This document shows positions 21,690 to 34,071 of a stretch of DNA of 64,000 nucleotides, piece after piece (position 1 is the stretch's first letter; every line of letters starts with the position of its first letter). The DNA comes from Ahaetulla prasina (taxonomy: Eukaryota; Chordata; Lepidosauria; Squamata; Colubridae): assembly GCF_028640845.1 (NCBI RefSeq), contig NC_080546.1, positions 31,331,020-31,395,019 of the forward strand, in the 5' to 3' direction. The translations under genes and the position numbers were made by a program. The notes under the pieces are model-generated. The model saw nothing but the letters and a program-made list of their open reading frames with translations. It did no database searches and was not told the DNA's origin.

Positions 21690-21785
21690 ACATGAATTAA
21701 TGGACTATGTCTATCAAATCAGTGTTGACTCTTAGCAACCACTTAGATTTTCTCCACGACAACAGACACATGAAGGTAAATTATA
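21690..21785 (-). repeat. LINE remnant, RTE/BovB-like 3' part
   Basis: CTATCAAATCAGTGTTGACTC and TTAGCAACCACTTAGATTTTC match the same repeat type that starts at 58975. Short and decayed. Confidence 0.4.
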
Positions 21786-21959
21786 AATAACATGTGATGA
21801 TGCAGTGCAAACCGCATTACTTACATGTTCAAGTACCAAGCATGAAAGGCTGGAATTACATTGTAATATCACAATGTAAGTTTTTTGTTCTTTATGTTGT
21901 GGTTACTATTAGATGCCTATGGGGTTAATAAATTAAATGTCTAATAGGTTCAAGTAGAA

Positions 21960-22304
21960 CAGTGATGGCTAACCTTTTCTGGACCGAGTACCCAAAGTGC
22001 ATGTACACAGGCAAGAATGCGCAAAAGTGTGCCCAAACCCCCAAAATGCAATGCATGCGCCCCACCCCCCTATGCAGTATGCATGCATGCGTGCCCCCCG
22101 ACACCCCACCCCCCACGCATGTGCATGCACCCCCCCACATGCCCCATCCCCCGCATATCCATGGCAGAGACTGGAAGACCAGATGGCTGATGGGAGGCGC
22201 GCGTACATGCACGGCAGAGCTGAACTGGGGCAACAGCTCATGTGCCATCAGAGAGGGCGCTGCGTGCCACCTCTGGCTCACATGCCATAGGTTTGCCATC
22301 ACGG
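21960..22304. mobile_element. hAT-like miniature element, exact target duplication AAGTAGAA
   Basis: The ends are CAGTGATGGCTAACC and GGTTTGCCATCACGG (one T-to-G change at the tip). Exact 8-mers AAGTAGAA flank it (21952..21959 and 22305..22312). The middle is C-rich with ATGCATGC repeats. A reversed relative is at 43887. Confidence 0.88.
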
Positions 22305-22312
22305 AAGTAGAA

Positions 22313-23059
22313 TCTTGTATTTAAATCTTGAACCATAGTTTTCAATCAAAACATGACATGTTCAGTAACTAATGTACACATCATCTAATCCGGGATTTTG
22401 ATTTAATCTTTTTGTAATTATAACCATTTATAAAGAGTTTTGTTTATATTTTATTTTTATTGGAAGGAATTATAGCCTGGCACATTCTAGAAAGGAAAAA
22501 AAATCCTTTCCAGTTTAAAGCCAGGCAAAATCTAAAGCAGCCTTTTCACAACTTATTTAAGTTACTTTGGTGGCAATGTCTGAATCTGCTTCATCCAATC
22601 AAAATTAGGAGATAAACTCAAACTCTTTTAACATTTTGTCTTTTTCGTTTTGGTCTATTTTCTTTAATCAAGTGGGGATTTTACATGTCTAATTAAAGGT
22701 GCAAGTGGGTCCGAGTTCAAAATCATATAGTCAAGTGTCCTAGAAACTGGGGTTGATTTAGTCACGAGTGCAAAACATTTCACTTATCGTAAGACTTTAT
22801 AATTCTCTGCATAGGCATTGATGTTAACCACATCTTATATATGAATTCTTCTGTTCCAATTCAAGCCCATATAAAAACCTCAAGAGCGCATAGATGACAT
22901 TTTGGTGTTGATATTTCAATTACAGGTGTTGAAGAATATTTCACTTTCACTTCAGCAATGACATTCTGAGGCTACACACCTTTACTTGGGAAGTCAGCCT
23001 ATAATGCTTTTGACAAATGAAAGTATAATTAGAATCGCAGCATAAAACTCCAGCTGAAA
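22313..23059 (-). other. ARSJ 3' flank, probable 3' UTR
   Basis: This is sequence directly downstream of the ARSJ stop, read on the minus strand. It has no other gene signal. The most obvious AATAAA-type signals on the minus strand lie around 22449-22460, which would give a 3' UTR of about 0.6 kb, but that is a guess. A hAT-like element starts beyond 22312, so the transcript may well end before it. Confidence 0.4.
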
Positions 23060-24434
23060 TCATTGATTGAAAAGGCAATTCAAGGAATGTCCTTTCTTCT
23101 TCTTGGTTTTCTTTTGCTTTTTACCCAGTTTGTTTTTATTTAACATCTTATTGGCTTTATCCTCCTTAAACCATGGGCCCCACACTCCTCCATTAAAATT
23201 TGGGTTGCTCCTGGGGTCTTTGGGTGGGTAGCGAACAGGCACAGCTGTCTTATTGAACTGGGAAAGTCTCCGCAGCAGCTCCTTGACTATGCTTGGATAC
23301 TTACTAGAGAGGTCCTCTCGTTCATAAGGATCAGCCGTGATATTGAATAACCACACAGTTTTTCCGGCTGTCCATGAAACCCGTTCATTGTGCCAGCGAT
23401 TGGGGCCAACATTACTAAAAGACTGAGGAGGGACCCAGTCACCATATCCTGGGTTCCCCGTTAGCAGTTTCCAGTGGTTTACACGGATGGCTGACTGAAT
23501 GGCAGTGTTCCATATTCCAAAGCCAGCTGCCCAAGAACCATTTCTGGCTTTTGTGTATATGGGATCAATATTGTGTAAAATATCTATCCTGGGAGACCGC
23601 CTGCCTTCACTGATGGTCTCCCATACATCATAGCCATCCAGTTGTATATCTTCAGCAATTTGTCCTTCCGCTAAGGTAATAAGTGTTGGAAACCAGTCGG
23701 TTATATGTATAAGCTCTCTGCATACACTTCCCTTGATTTTAAGTAAAGGGCTATGAACAAAGCCAACTGCTCGAATCCCTCCCTCCCAGTAAGTACCCTT
23801 GCTTCCTCTAAGAGGCCAGTTATTTCCACCAGCTGTTGGCTGGCCTCCATTGTCCGAAGAGTAAATTATAACACTGTTGCTATAATAACCATATCGCTTT
23901 AATGCATGGGTCACATTGTTGATAGCTTCATCCAAGCATGCCAGCATGGCAGCGTATCTGCGCCGATTGATATTATTAATTGATCTATAACGTTCATAGT
24001 ACTTGCCCGGGGCCTGAAGTGGTGAGTGAACAGCTTGGTATGCAAGGTATAAGAATATAGGTTCCCTGGGATTATGGGAGGCTAAGATTTGTTCCACTCT
24101 TTGAGTGTACATCTGTGTAGAATACATTCCATTGTCATGATCCCAAGCAGCATTGTCATTTTCATACAAGTCATAGCCACACATTCGAGGGCTGTCACAT
24201 TTGTAATGGGTGTAATAATCACCACTACCCAAAAGAGAGCCGAAAAAGGTATCAAACCCCCGTTGAGTTGGCATACATTCTTTGCGATAAAAGCCCAAGT
24301 GCCATTTGCCAATCATGTGGGTTGAATAACCTGCTTCTTTCAGTTTCTGAGGTAGTGTCACATTGTCCAGAGGCAGGCAGTTTGGCTGGGTCGGCCGTAT
24401 GACAGAATGCTGAAGACCTGTATGGATTTGATAC
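23060..24434 (-). CDS. ARSJ: Arylsulfatase J, exon 2 (rest of codon 110 to residue 567)
   Basis: This is the last coding exon. The acceptor is a pyrimidine-rich TTTCTTTCAG, and the exon begins at 24434. Joining it to exon 1 gives 329+1375=1704 nt, which is 567 residues plus TGA. The second sulfatase signature lies at residues 145-157, with Lys153 and His155. His246, Asp304-Asn305 (metal site, in S-D-N-G-G) and Lys323 match the ARSB-type active-site set, so nothing catalytic is missing. Possible N-glycosylation sites are Asn134, 283, 408, 474 and 504. The tail from about residue 533 is Lys-rich (K-K-x-K-K-K-K near 550-557), as in ARSJ, but stops sooner than the roughly 599-residue human protein. 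ARSJ is an orphan arylsulfatase; its natural substrate is not settled, and sulfate-ester hydrolysis is inferred from the family. Reading upstream of 24434 into the intron gives unrelated sequence. Confidence 0.96.
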
Positions 24435-26261
24435 CTGAAAGAAAGAAAATACACCTTAGATAAAGGAGATAAAACTGAACTGTAAACAAGTATCACAAAC
24501 AGGATGGAATGCACAATAGAGCCTGGAGCACAGCTCTATCCACCTTTACTTGGAAGCAAGCCCACACACATTCTTCACGGTTCTGAAGCTTAAATTCTGG
24601 GTTCCAGATCTGAGATTTTGGATACCTTGTATGAAAATTCATTCTTGCTGAAACACTTTAGTCAAGAAAGATATTCCTTCTTTATCTTCCCAGGGCTCTT
24701 TGCCAGTGACATATGGCAGGTGGATACAAGTTATGGAAACTCACCAATAAAGCGCCTTCTCCAAGATGGTATGCTTGAGAAAATGTCTTTTAGGTACAAG
24801 GCAAAGCGGCTTCTCTTCTCTCTGGCATTTGTACAGATTTATAATCAATTTGATTTTAAGATTTTATGATCTAACTGGAATAATGGCCATTATGTTTCCT
24901 ATGCTAAAAAATGTGCATTATTGTATAATTTACATTTAATTGTTTTTATTTATTTATTACTGTTTTTGTGTTTTTGTAATCATTTAAATAATAGTAAATC
25001 ATGAAGACTATTTTGTTTACTGGGTGGATTAAAAGAAATAATCCCTGTGACTTCCATAAAAGCCTCAAGTTCATTTATTAGTCTAAGTAATTATTGGTCT
25101 TCAAATACACAAAAAAACTGGTTCTGGGATTCTCCCTTCCTTCCTTCCCTCCCTCCCTCCTTCTTATTTTATACTAATCATTTTAAGTGCATCCTAAATA
25201 TTTTTCAAATATGACTCTAAAAGAGTTGTTTGTATCCCAGTATCAGAATGATACTGTCAAAAAATGACCCAGAATGCATGAATTGAAATCAACTATTGGC
25301 AATTTCTAAAACAACTTCAGATTTCAAGCATAAAAAACATTCAAGTGATGTAGTATAATACTCATGAATTTTCAGTATCTTATTGAAGTAGCCCCTCTAG
25401 TAACTGAGTGATTGTAAAAGGTAAAATTGAAGCTTTAATCAAAGCATTCACTTCAATGCTTTGTAATAAATTGAACATTTATTACATAGGTATTATCTTA
25501 ACCCTTATGAAATTGATGGAGCCCATCTTTGATGGATATACTAAGAGTCCCATGAAACACTGAAGGATAGCTTGTCCTTTCTCCTATAATTGTGAAGATG
25601 TAAATGGTAGCACCAGGGCGACAAATAGAAAATGGATTTGTATATTTTTTTAAAAATTTATTTGCTATATATATTATTGGCAATATAGTGAAGCGGATTT
25701 TAGTTCTTTAAATCTTAGTCATTTCATTTACTTGCTGAAGAGGGATAGTAATCACATAATCAAATTTCTCTTAGTTCTGTTTAAATCTATATTACAGAAG
25801 ACAGGCGTCTTTATGTACACTAGAAAAAAAAGCTGGATGGAATTTGATGCTGACTTGTCATGCTAAGACTCATTTCCTGTAGAATGAGAACTTTAAATAA
25901 AAGCAGATCTTCCTGTCCATCCAACCCCAGCAATGCAATCTGAGAAAGAATATGCTTACTTATGAGCTACTTGTACAAATACCACAGCCAAAAAAAAACT
26001 CTATTAAAAAAAGCCTGGAATGTTTAGAATAAAAAAAATTCCATAGTTTTTAATTATTCACATGCATAAATATACATTATATATTTAATCAAAAACAGCC
26101 TGGTTATCATTCCAACTAATACATGGAACAAATGTAAGGAATCCTCATGTTTATTTGGCCAGGAATAAGCACTATGTTACCCAGATGACATTATAGCAAT
26201 TACATGTTTGGTTACAAGTTAAACAAAACGTAAAAGCAATGCTTTTTAATTGTGATGGTGA

Positions 26262-26970
26262 AAAAAGTGTCTGAGACTGTAGCAACTTGGACTGCTACAA
26301 AGGCCAATTATTCAGTACTAGATGATATAAAACCAGACTGCTCACTAGAAGCATTAATAATGAAGCTAAAGGTTAAATATTTTGAATGCATAATGTAAAG
26401 GGAAAAGTCAAGGAAGAATGCATAGAAAAATGAAAGGCTTTCAAAAAAAGAGGTGACAAAGTGGCCAGATACTATTATTGATGACAGAAGGGCGAACTTA
26501 AAAGAACAAGTGAAATTATGTAGATCAAGGGACAGACACAACTGAACGACTGAATAACATTTTGAAAATGGAAGGAAATGGGAAGGAATACACAAACATA
26601 ATTATCTCATTCACTGAAAAAACATGAAGTCCATGCTCCTAAAGATAAACGCAGTGGGAAGGGCGCCTATATTTTCTGAATGTATTTAATAGTTTACATT
26701 TTCAAAAAATTGCAGAAGCACTGATTTAAATCTACTGTCCTGCTTTGGAAAGTCATTTATATTGTTGTTATTTCTTGTCCTACAGCCCATACATGTAATC
26801 TTGTTGTTGTTTTTTAAACTGATACCATTTACATAAGAGGACATATTTGTCAAAAATAAATATTTGAAAAGGTTAAAGGAATTCTAATAGCAATCTTAAG
26901 AGGACTATTGTAATATATTCTTGACCATTCCTGGAATTTCAGAGCTGTATTTTACTGAATCTCTGTATGG
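26262..26970. repeat. 710-bp tandem duplication, copy 1
   Basis: From the A-run before CTGAGACTGTAGCAACTTGG (26271) to TCTCTGTATGG before the next A-run. The copies differ mainly by lost single bases in homopolymers near 26380..26405. Confidence 0.93.
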
Positions 26971-27690
26971 AAAAAAATATCTGAGACTGTAGCAACTTGG
27001 ACTGCTACAAAGGCCAATTATTCAGTACTAGATGATATAAAACCAGACTGCTCACTAGAAGCATTAATAATGAAGCTAAAGGTTAAATATTTGAATGCAT
27101 AATGTAAGGAAAAGTCAAGGAAGAATGCATAGAAAAATGAAAGGCTTTCAAAAAAAGAGGTGACAAAGTGGCCAGATACTATTATTGATGACAGAAGGGT
27201 GAACTTAAAAGAACAAGTGAAATTATGTAGATCAAGGGACAGACACAACTGAACGACTGAATAACATTTTGAAAATGGAAGGAAATGGGAAGGAATACAC
27301 AAACATAATTATCTCATTCACTGAAAAAACATGAAGTCCATGCTCCTAAAGATAAACGCAGTGGGAAGGGCGCCTATATTTTCTGAATGTATTTAATAGT
27401 TTACATTTTCAAAAAATTGCAGAAGCACTGATTTAAATCTACTGTCCTGCTTTGGAAAGTCATTTATATTGTTGTTATTTCTTGTCCTACAGCCCATACA
27501 TGTAATCTTGTTGTTGTTTTTTAAACTGATACCATTTACATAAGAGGACATATTTGTCAAAAATAAATATTTGAAAAGGTTAAAGGAATTCTAATAGCAA
27601 TCTTAAGAGGACTATTGTAATATATTCTTGACCATTCCTGGAATTTCAGAGCTGTATTTTACTGAATCTCTGTATGGAAAAAAAAATAAT
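26971..27690. repeat. 710-bp tandem duplication, copy 2
   Basis: Repeats copy 1 starting with CTGAGACTGTAGCAACTTGG at 26981 and ending with TCTCTGTATGG and an A-run at about 27686. Each junction falls in an A-run. Confidence 0.93.
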
Positions 27691-28257
27691 CAGTGTCCCT
27701 GCCTATAAACCCCATTCTTTTGTAAATCTAGCTAGAATCTATTCTGATGAGTTCATACACAATGGCTTGAGTTCTAGGAGCATACAAATATTTGCTTCAT
27801 GTGATACAACGAGCTAATGTGATACAACGTAATGCTTCATGTGATACAACGAGCTAATGGAAGCAACATTAAATTAAGGACTGTACTGATTTCATTTGCT
27901 GGACATAAACAAAACTTTGCAGGATTTGTAGAATTTGGGTTTATTATTACTATCGAATTAGATGCATTCAGGAACTCCACAAATATGGGCTGCCCTGGAT
28001 AGCATTCTTCCACTGATGAGTTCCCTCTGCTGACAGTAAAGGCATATGTTGCCTGAGACTCAGGAAGCAAAAAAGAACCTTTATACTTAAAAATAGCATT
28101 CACTGATAATTATACCTTCCATGGATTTGACTAGCTTAAATTGTAACCATCAAGTCTGATTGCAGCAAATCCCAAAGTTTAACTATGCCCCTAACTTTCC
28201 CCATACTTATTTTCAACGATCGACTCCCTTTTCTAAAATTGTAAAAGATTACCTGCA

Positions 28258-28612
28258 TACAGGTAGTCCTCAGTTTATAAACACAATTAGATCTGGAATT
28301 TAGGTTGCAAGCTGTGGTGGTCATTAAGTAGTCTTGACTCAATTTGGCAACCAAATCCAGCATATGCAATGAACAGGTTTTTGCTGATTTCTTTTGGAAA
28401 ACGGCAAAAAAACTCCACCATGAATCATAATTATGTGACTATCAGCTGCTGCAACCACTTCTAAATGTAAGCTGGTTGCTAAGGGCCCAAAGTGGTGATT
28501 ATGACATTTTATGATGGCTGGAAGGTCCTTTGCAGGCTGTAGAGCACTCTTCCTAAAGTTGTTGCAACTTCAAATAGTTGTTAAGTAAGTAATAAGATCA
28601 TTAAGGCAGAAC
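28258..28612. mobile_element. DNA element with TACAGGTAGTCC end, diverged copy
   Basis: The left end is TACAGGTAGTCCTCAGTTTA. The body is diverged from the 17053 copy, with GGTTGCTAAGGGCCCAAAG inside. The right end is unclear because another copy follows at once. Confidence 0.55.
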
Positions 28613-29077
28613 TACAGATAGTTCTCAACATGCAACTACAATGGTCCTATAAGGCACCTTAGGGACACATCATGATGGTTTTAAACGGGTCAGTCATAAA
28701 ACTGACCCATTTTTACAATTTTTTTGCAGTGGTCATTAAGGGGTTGTAAATGGCAATACTATGGTTGTTAAGTGAAAATGGCAGCCATTAAGTGTTAACC
28801 CATTGTTTGCTATGGGTTCAGTTTTGCCCAAAAGTGGAAATGCCAATTTTCAGCAAAACTATTGGAAAACACAGTCACATGACCATGGGACCCTGCAAAT
28901 GATCATAAATGCACCTGTGCCACTGAGTGTCCAAAGTGCAGTGACCAAAGTGTCCAAAGTGACTATGGGGGGGAGGCAGACCATGGGAACTTTGGATCTG
29001 GGTTGTAAGTTCCCTTTATCAAGTTGGTTGTTCAAACAATAGTTAAGCAGCTAGTCGTAAGTCAAGGACTACCTGTG
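28613..29077. mobile_element. DNA element with TACAGGTAGTCC ends
   Basis: The left end TACAGATAGTTCTCAACATG pairs with the right end CGTAAGTCAAGGACTACCTG. The body has TGGTTGTTAAGTGAAAATGG and CACATGACCATGGGACC. Confidence 0.72.
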
Positions 29078-29831
29078 CCTGTACACTTTTACTGTGTCAC
29101 CTTTAACTAAAGACCACCCGAAATACTGTAGCTTTTTTTCAGGGGATCTGTTCTAATATCCTAATCATTCTAGCTGCTGTTTTCCTTTCCTGTTCTGTAT
29201 TTGCTAGGCACAAATCAGACGGGAATACTCTTTAGAGATAGTGTCTATCTCTTTGGGAATTTACTCTAATTTGCAAGGACTATTCTATCAGTTATTTTAA
29301 TATTTCATTAAGCATGTTTCCCATTGCTGAATTACAGCATGTAACTACTTTACTTTGCATATTTTTAATCTTTATTTTAAAATATATTATATATCACTAG
29401 CTGTTAGCAGAGCATTTTTAAAAAAATCTTTTAGACGTTTAAAATAACAGCCTCTCGAGATATTCCAGATGAAAAATTGTTATTCGTGACAATTTCATAA
29501 TATGGATAGAATAAAAGTAATTATCATATGCACATATGAATGTTCTGTTGAAATCGCCCTTGGGTAGCTTAATTAAAATGTTTAAACTGCTCAGCCCTCC
29601 TCCAGGAAAAACAACAGCATATTATCAAGATTAAAGTTTTAAAAGCTGGAAGACTTTATTTTACAAATTGATTAAAAATCTGTTTAAAAGTCTATCCATT
29701 GCACATAAAATTCCACAATATTATGCCCTCCAGCAAATGGCTAAGCTAAATTTCAGTTATGGGAACTGTAGGCAATGCATCTGACCAGTAAACAGACTGG
29801 GGAAAGTTGCCTTAGCAAATGCCAAGGCAAC

Positions 29832-30090
29832 TTGAGTGGCTCAGGCTGTAAGATAGCCTGTTATTAAAACACAGCTGCCTGCAATACTGCAGGTTCTAGT
29901 CCCACCAGGCCCAAGGTTGACTCAGCCTTCCATCCTTTATAAGGTAGGTAAAATGAGGACCCAGATTGTTGGGGGGGCAATAAGTTGACTTTGTAAATAT
30001 ACAAATAGAATGAGACTATTGCCTTACACACTGTAAGCCGCCCTGAGTCTTCGGAGAAGGGCGGGATATAAATGTAAATTTTTTTAAAAA
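29832..30090 (+). repeat. tRNA-derived SINE with LINE-type tail
   Basis: Head GAGTGGCTCAGGCTGTAAGA, B-box-like CAGGTTCTAGTCCCACC, body TAAAATGAGGACCCAGATTG, and tail GCCGCCCTGAGTCTTCGGAG followed by AAGGGCGGGATATAAATG. The tail matches the LINE 3' end at 58110..58170. Confidence 0.8.
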
Positions 30091-31536
30091 ATTAAACTTT
30101 ATATAACACAACAGAATTTTGGAAAGTCGCTGTCAAAAGACAGCTGAACCTGGGCTAAATCAGTTATGTGATTTAGCATGAAACAGTCTTTCCTATTGGT
30201 TACTAATTAGCTATCATTCAGCTAATTCTATATTAGCTCTGTATTCTATTAGAGAATCACTAATACTATTAGAAATATTTGCAATATGTGTTTATTAGAA
30301 ACTGTTCAGGCTAGATGGAAAAACTTTGATTCTATAGTCCTATCAAATGTAACATTAAATTGGAACGTTTTCCTTGCAGTGAATTACCACTTTCTGAACA
30401 GATACTGAAAGCTTCTTTGTTCTGTCTAAAACCTACCTGTGCAACATGATCTTGTTAGGGGTGTTTCTTATCTCCTGTTTCCTAATTTATTCCAGATCAT
30501 TATGCATTTTAAATTGTTGCAGCAGCTCTAACTTCCTAGAATCCTGATCTATCTCTAACAGTTGTCTACATTTTATAAAAATACAATGTCTTTTTTAATA
30601 TAACAACCAATTAAATTCATAATAGCACCAAAATATTGATATTAGATACTTACCTAACATCATAGTTGGCCTTCAATAAAACTTATTCCCCTACTTATTT
30701 TCCCCAGATATCATTAAACAAAATTTACCTTTCTGTTTTATACATTTTTTTCAAGGCACAATATATTATACTTATGCTCTGTCCAGCTGTCTATATATTT
30801 GAGACGTTCTATAACTTTATATGGGACAAAATGTAAATTCTCATAAAATAAATTCATACATTATGATGCAAACGCTGCAGAGGTCACTGCATAGCTGACA
30901 TGAAATCAAAATGTGTATTTTATGTAGACCTGGCAGCTTTCTGATAAATCATGTAAGCTTTCATTGACCCCATTTTCAGCAATCCATAAATATTCTGTGA
31001 ATTGCAATTTTTGATACCAAGAATGAGTCAAGGCTTCCTACTTCCTGGGTTGTGTCATCTGTGTTATTATATTCTCTACAGTCATCAAACACCAATCCCA
31101 TATAAAGGAAGAGTCCAAAAAATAAAGCTCAAGCTGCAGAACTGCAAACTCTACAGTTAGCATTAGTAAAAAACCAAAAAAAAAGTTACATAAAACAGTT
31201 TTGCTCTGTTAACCGAGATTGATGGTTGAAAGAAATCAATTCAGATACCATTATAGAATATTCAGTATGATGCTGACAGAACAGTTCCACAGCCAGTTGC
31301 CAAAGCAAATTAAATGAGTTCTTAAGCTCATCCAACAAGAATGATGTTCTTGGATAGAGAATCAAGCAAGGAGAAATTGGAGTTCTAAACACGCTTTGTT
31401 CCACATAGTTCTACACAACCAAGGCAGAGAGAAAGATAAGAAAGAAAATCTGATAAATAAGGTTTCCAGACGTCTGACAAAGATGGAACTAGCAAGCAGG
31501 AATTAATATAAAGTGCCAGGAGCTATACTATCTACA

Positions 31537-31810
31537 CAGGGATGTCAAACTCGAGGCCCGGGAACCGAATCCTTTTATCTGGCCTGCGGGGCCACCCTGG
31601 AAGCAGCGAAGGACTGGTCCATAGTGCCTCTGCCAGCGAAAATGGATCTTGGGAGCCCATTTTCTCTGGCAAAGCACTCGGGCCACCAAAAGGCGCTCTG
31701 ACACAAGTAACATCGAGCTGGCCATGCCCACCCTGGCCATACCTACCCAGCCCCCGAGATCAAACACAACCCTGATGTGGCCCTCAATGAAATAGAGTTT
31801 GACACCCCTG
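31537..31810 (+). mobile_element. hAT-like nonautonomous element
   Basis: The ends are CAGGGATGTCAAACTCG and GAGTTTGACACCCCTG. Flanks TATCTACA and ATCTAGGA share only ATCTA, so the target duplication has decayed or the ends are off by a base or two. Confidence 0.78.
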
Positions 31811-31830
31811 ATCTAGGATATTTTAATCTA

Positions 31831-31960
31831 GAACAGTGATGGTGAACTTATGACACACATGTTAAAGGAGACACGCCATTAAACTTTAACGTACAGTAAG
31901 ACCTGATAACTATTCTCGAAAACACGACCTGTTTCATGTGATGTTTGCAGGCTGAGGAGG
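31831..31960 (+). mobile_element. Partial hAT-like element (CAGTGATGG family)
   Basis: It starts CAGTGATGGTGAACTTATG and continues CACACATG, as in the element at 43887. The right end was not found. Confidence 0.45.
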
Positions 31961-32042
31961 CCATGTGAAGATCAGATGTGCTCTCACATGGCCTTCAGTC
32001 CCTCTGGAAGTTGCACAAGAGATAGACAATTGGGGTGGAGAC

Positions 32043-32241
32043 CAGTAGTGGGTTCCTCTTACCTTCGCTACCAGTTTGGAACTGGAAGTGTGTACACTTG
32101 CTTGCTTGCTTCGCTTGCGCAGGGTGCTTCTGTGCATGCGCATAGCATCCGTGAAGACGTCCAGATGGGTGGGCAGAGCCTCCCACCACCACCACTACTG
32201 GTTCACCCGAATCGGGGCGAACCAGTAGAAACACACCACTG
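32043..32241 (+). mobile_element. hAT-like miniature element
   Basis: The ends are CAGTAGTGGGTTCC and ACACACCACTG. Flanks GTGGAGAC (32035..32042) and GTAGAGAC (32242..32249) agree in 7 of 8. Confidence 0.85.
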
Positions 32242-33030
32242 GTAGAGACCCTTTGAGAGCTGTATGCAATGGGATTTCATTTTAATGTATGCCAATTAGT
32301 GTACATTCAAAATGACAATAAAGTTATTCTAAGTTTAAGTCTTCCCATTTGTTCAGTGGGGATTGACACACCTGCAGAGTCAAGTTAGGCATTTCCTGAA
32401 TTTTTGACATGCTGAGCCTAAAAGGTTCACTGCCACCGAACTAGAGCCTTTTGTAGTGCCAATTCTTTTGGGACTGAAATTTTTAGATTATTAAACTGGA
32501 TGACATATTTTAGAAGTCAAAAATAAAATTAAAGTTGGCAATCGATGCAATATTTGAAATAATATTTGAAATAGTGATATTCCGGGCAATCAGATGATAA
32601 GCAGACAATCTATGATGATTTTAGCACATTCATTTCAGTATGAGATGAAGGAGTTCAGAGAGTTGGAGTGACAGAATCAACAAAGCAGTACTTCAGAGAG
32701 AGTGGCAGGAGAAAGGCTGCGGACAGCATCTTAAAAGGGATTCCTTTTATGCAATGTTCAGTTGTAGGAAGAGGATAAAGAAAGAAAAAAGAAAGAAAAG
32801 AAGCAAAGATTTCTTTTTTTAAAAGCTTTCTTTCCATAGCAAAGTGGGAGAATTTTCTAAGATAAAGCACTCTCAAATGCACACACACATACAATATTTG
32901 CTAAGAAAGAGCAGCTTTTGCACAGAACTATTCACTTGCGAATGGAGAATAAAATAGAATATTTCAGGAATGGAGACAGAGGGAAAGAGACACAGATGGG
33001 AGAAGAATCACCTTTGCAGCTCCGAGCTTT

Positions 33031-33097
33031 ATACATACATACATACATACATACATACATACATACATACATACACACACATATATATATATATATG
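33031..33097. repeat. (CATA)n and (TA)n microsatellite
   Basis: CATA units followed by CA and TA runs, at the outer edge of the composite element at 33098..34075. Confidence 0.93.
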
Positions 33098-34071
33098 TCT
33101 TGGCATATTCGGGTCTTTTCCCGTGAAGGTTGAGGGTATCTTGGCGACATTTTGACAAGGTCTCACTCATCATCTTCAGGCTGGTGCTTTCGGCTTCGTG
33201 CTTGTGCGAGCAAAGCGTGGTCGGAACTGCCGTCTCTCTGTAAATACTGGTGGGGAGGTGGGGAGTGTTGCTGTGAGCGGGTTGGTTGGCTGTGTGTGTC
33301 GTGTCCCACTCCTCCGCTGACGGCTGGGTCCGGGAAATCCGAATCAGGCTTGCCTCTGCAGCTCTGCCCAAAGTCCTAGCAAAGTCCTCAGAGCAGGCAG
33401 GAGACCAGTAAGTGACTTCAGCAAGATAAGTTTGACTTTTGCCTGACTCAGAGACTGCCAGAAAGTAGCTCCTTTATATAGGCCATGGGGTGTGGCTCCA
33501 TGACTCAGCACTCATTAAGGCCTGCCCCTCCCTTCCCTCTGTTGCCTCCGCCTCTCCAATCTTCTGATGCGAGGGTCACTCCAATCAGCTGTTCTTGGGA
33601 GTAAACCCTCCTCAGGCTCACCTGCTGTGGATGAGGGGGAGGGGTCTAGCTGCTCCGTTTGCCTGGGCATGGAGTCAGGGCTGGGGCAGGGAGATGCTCC
33701 TTCTTCTGCAGTTTGTGGGGGCATGGAGCCAGGACTTGGGCCGGAAGGCATACATTCCTCAGTGTTGGGGAGCAGGTAAGAAGGCCCCGGCTGCTCTGAG
33801 GGCGGGCAAGACACAACAGTGTGGTTGCGTCTTCATTGGTAGATGGAGGGGTGTTTGCAGCTTGGTAGGCTGTTTTATAGCATCCTGTGTGGGTGTGGTC
33901 CTAGTCTTTTGTGTTGTAACAACCGGGTTAATGGGCTGTGTGGAAACATTCTGAGTTCTGGGAAGTGGTAGTGGTAATGGGCTTCCTGGAAATGTCCTGA
34001 GTTCTGGGAATGTGACCTCCTGTACCCGAATATGCCAAAACCTACATACCTATACCTGTGAAAATCTACGA

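Noticed and set aside
22000..22300. Overlapping frames of 90-125 codons on both strands
   Set aside because: C-rich hAT-like miniature element; open on both strands through composition.
24435..24514. Extending ARSJ exon 2 upstream to an ATG at 24514
   Set aside because: A good CAG acceptor at 24437..24435 and an exact codon join to exon 1 show that this part is intron.
26308..27302. Paired ~95-codon frames on minus
   Set aside because: They occur in both copies of the 710-bp duplication and show no protein features; the duplication explains them.
33515..33814. 99-codon Pro-rich open frame as a host gene
   Set aside because: It lies wholly inside a solo LTR and has no ATG at its start.
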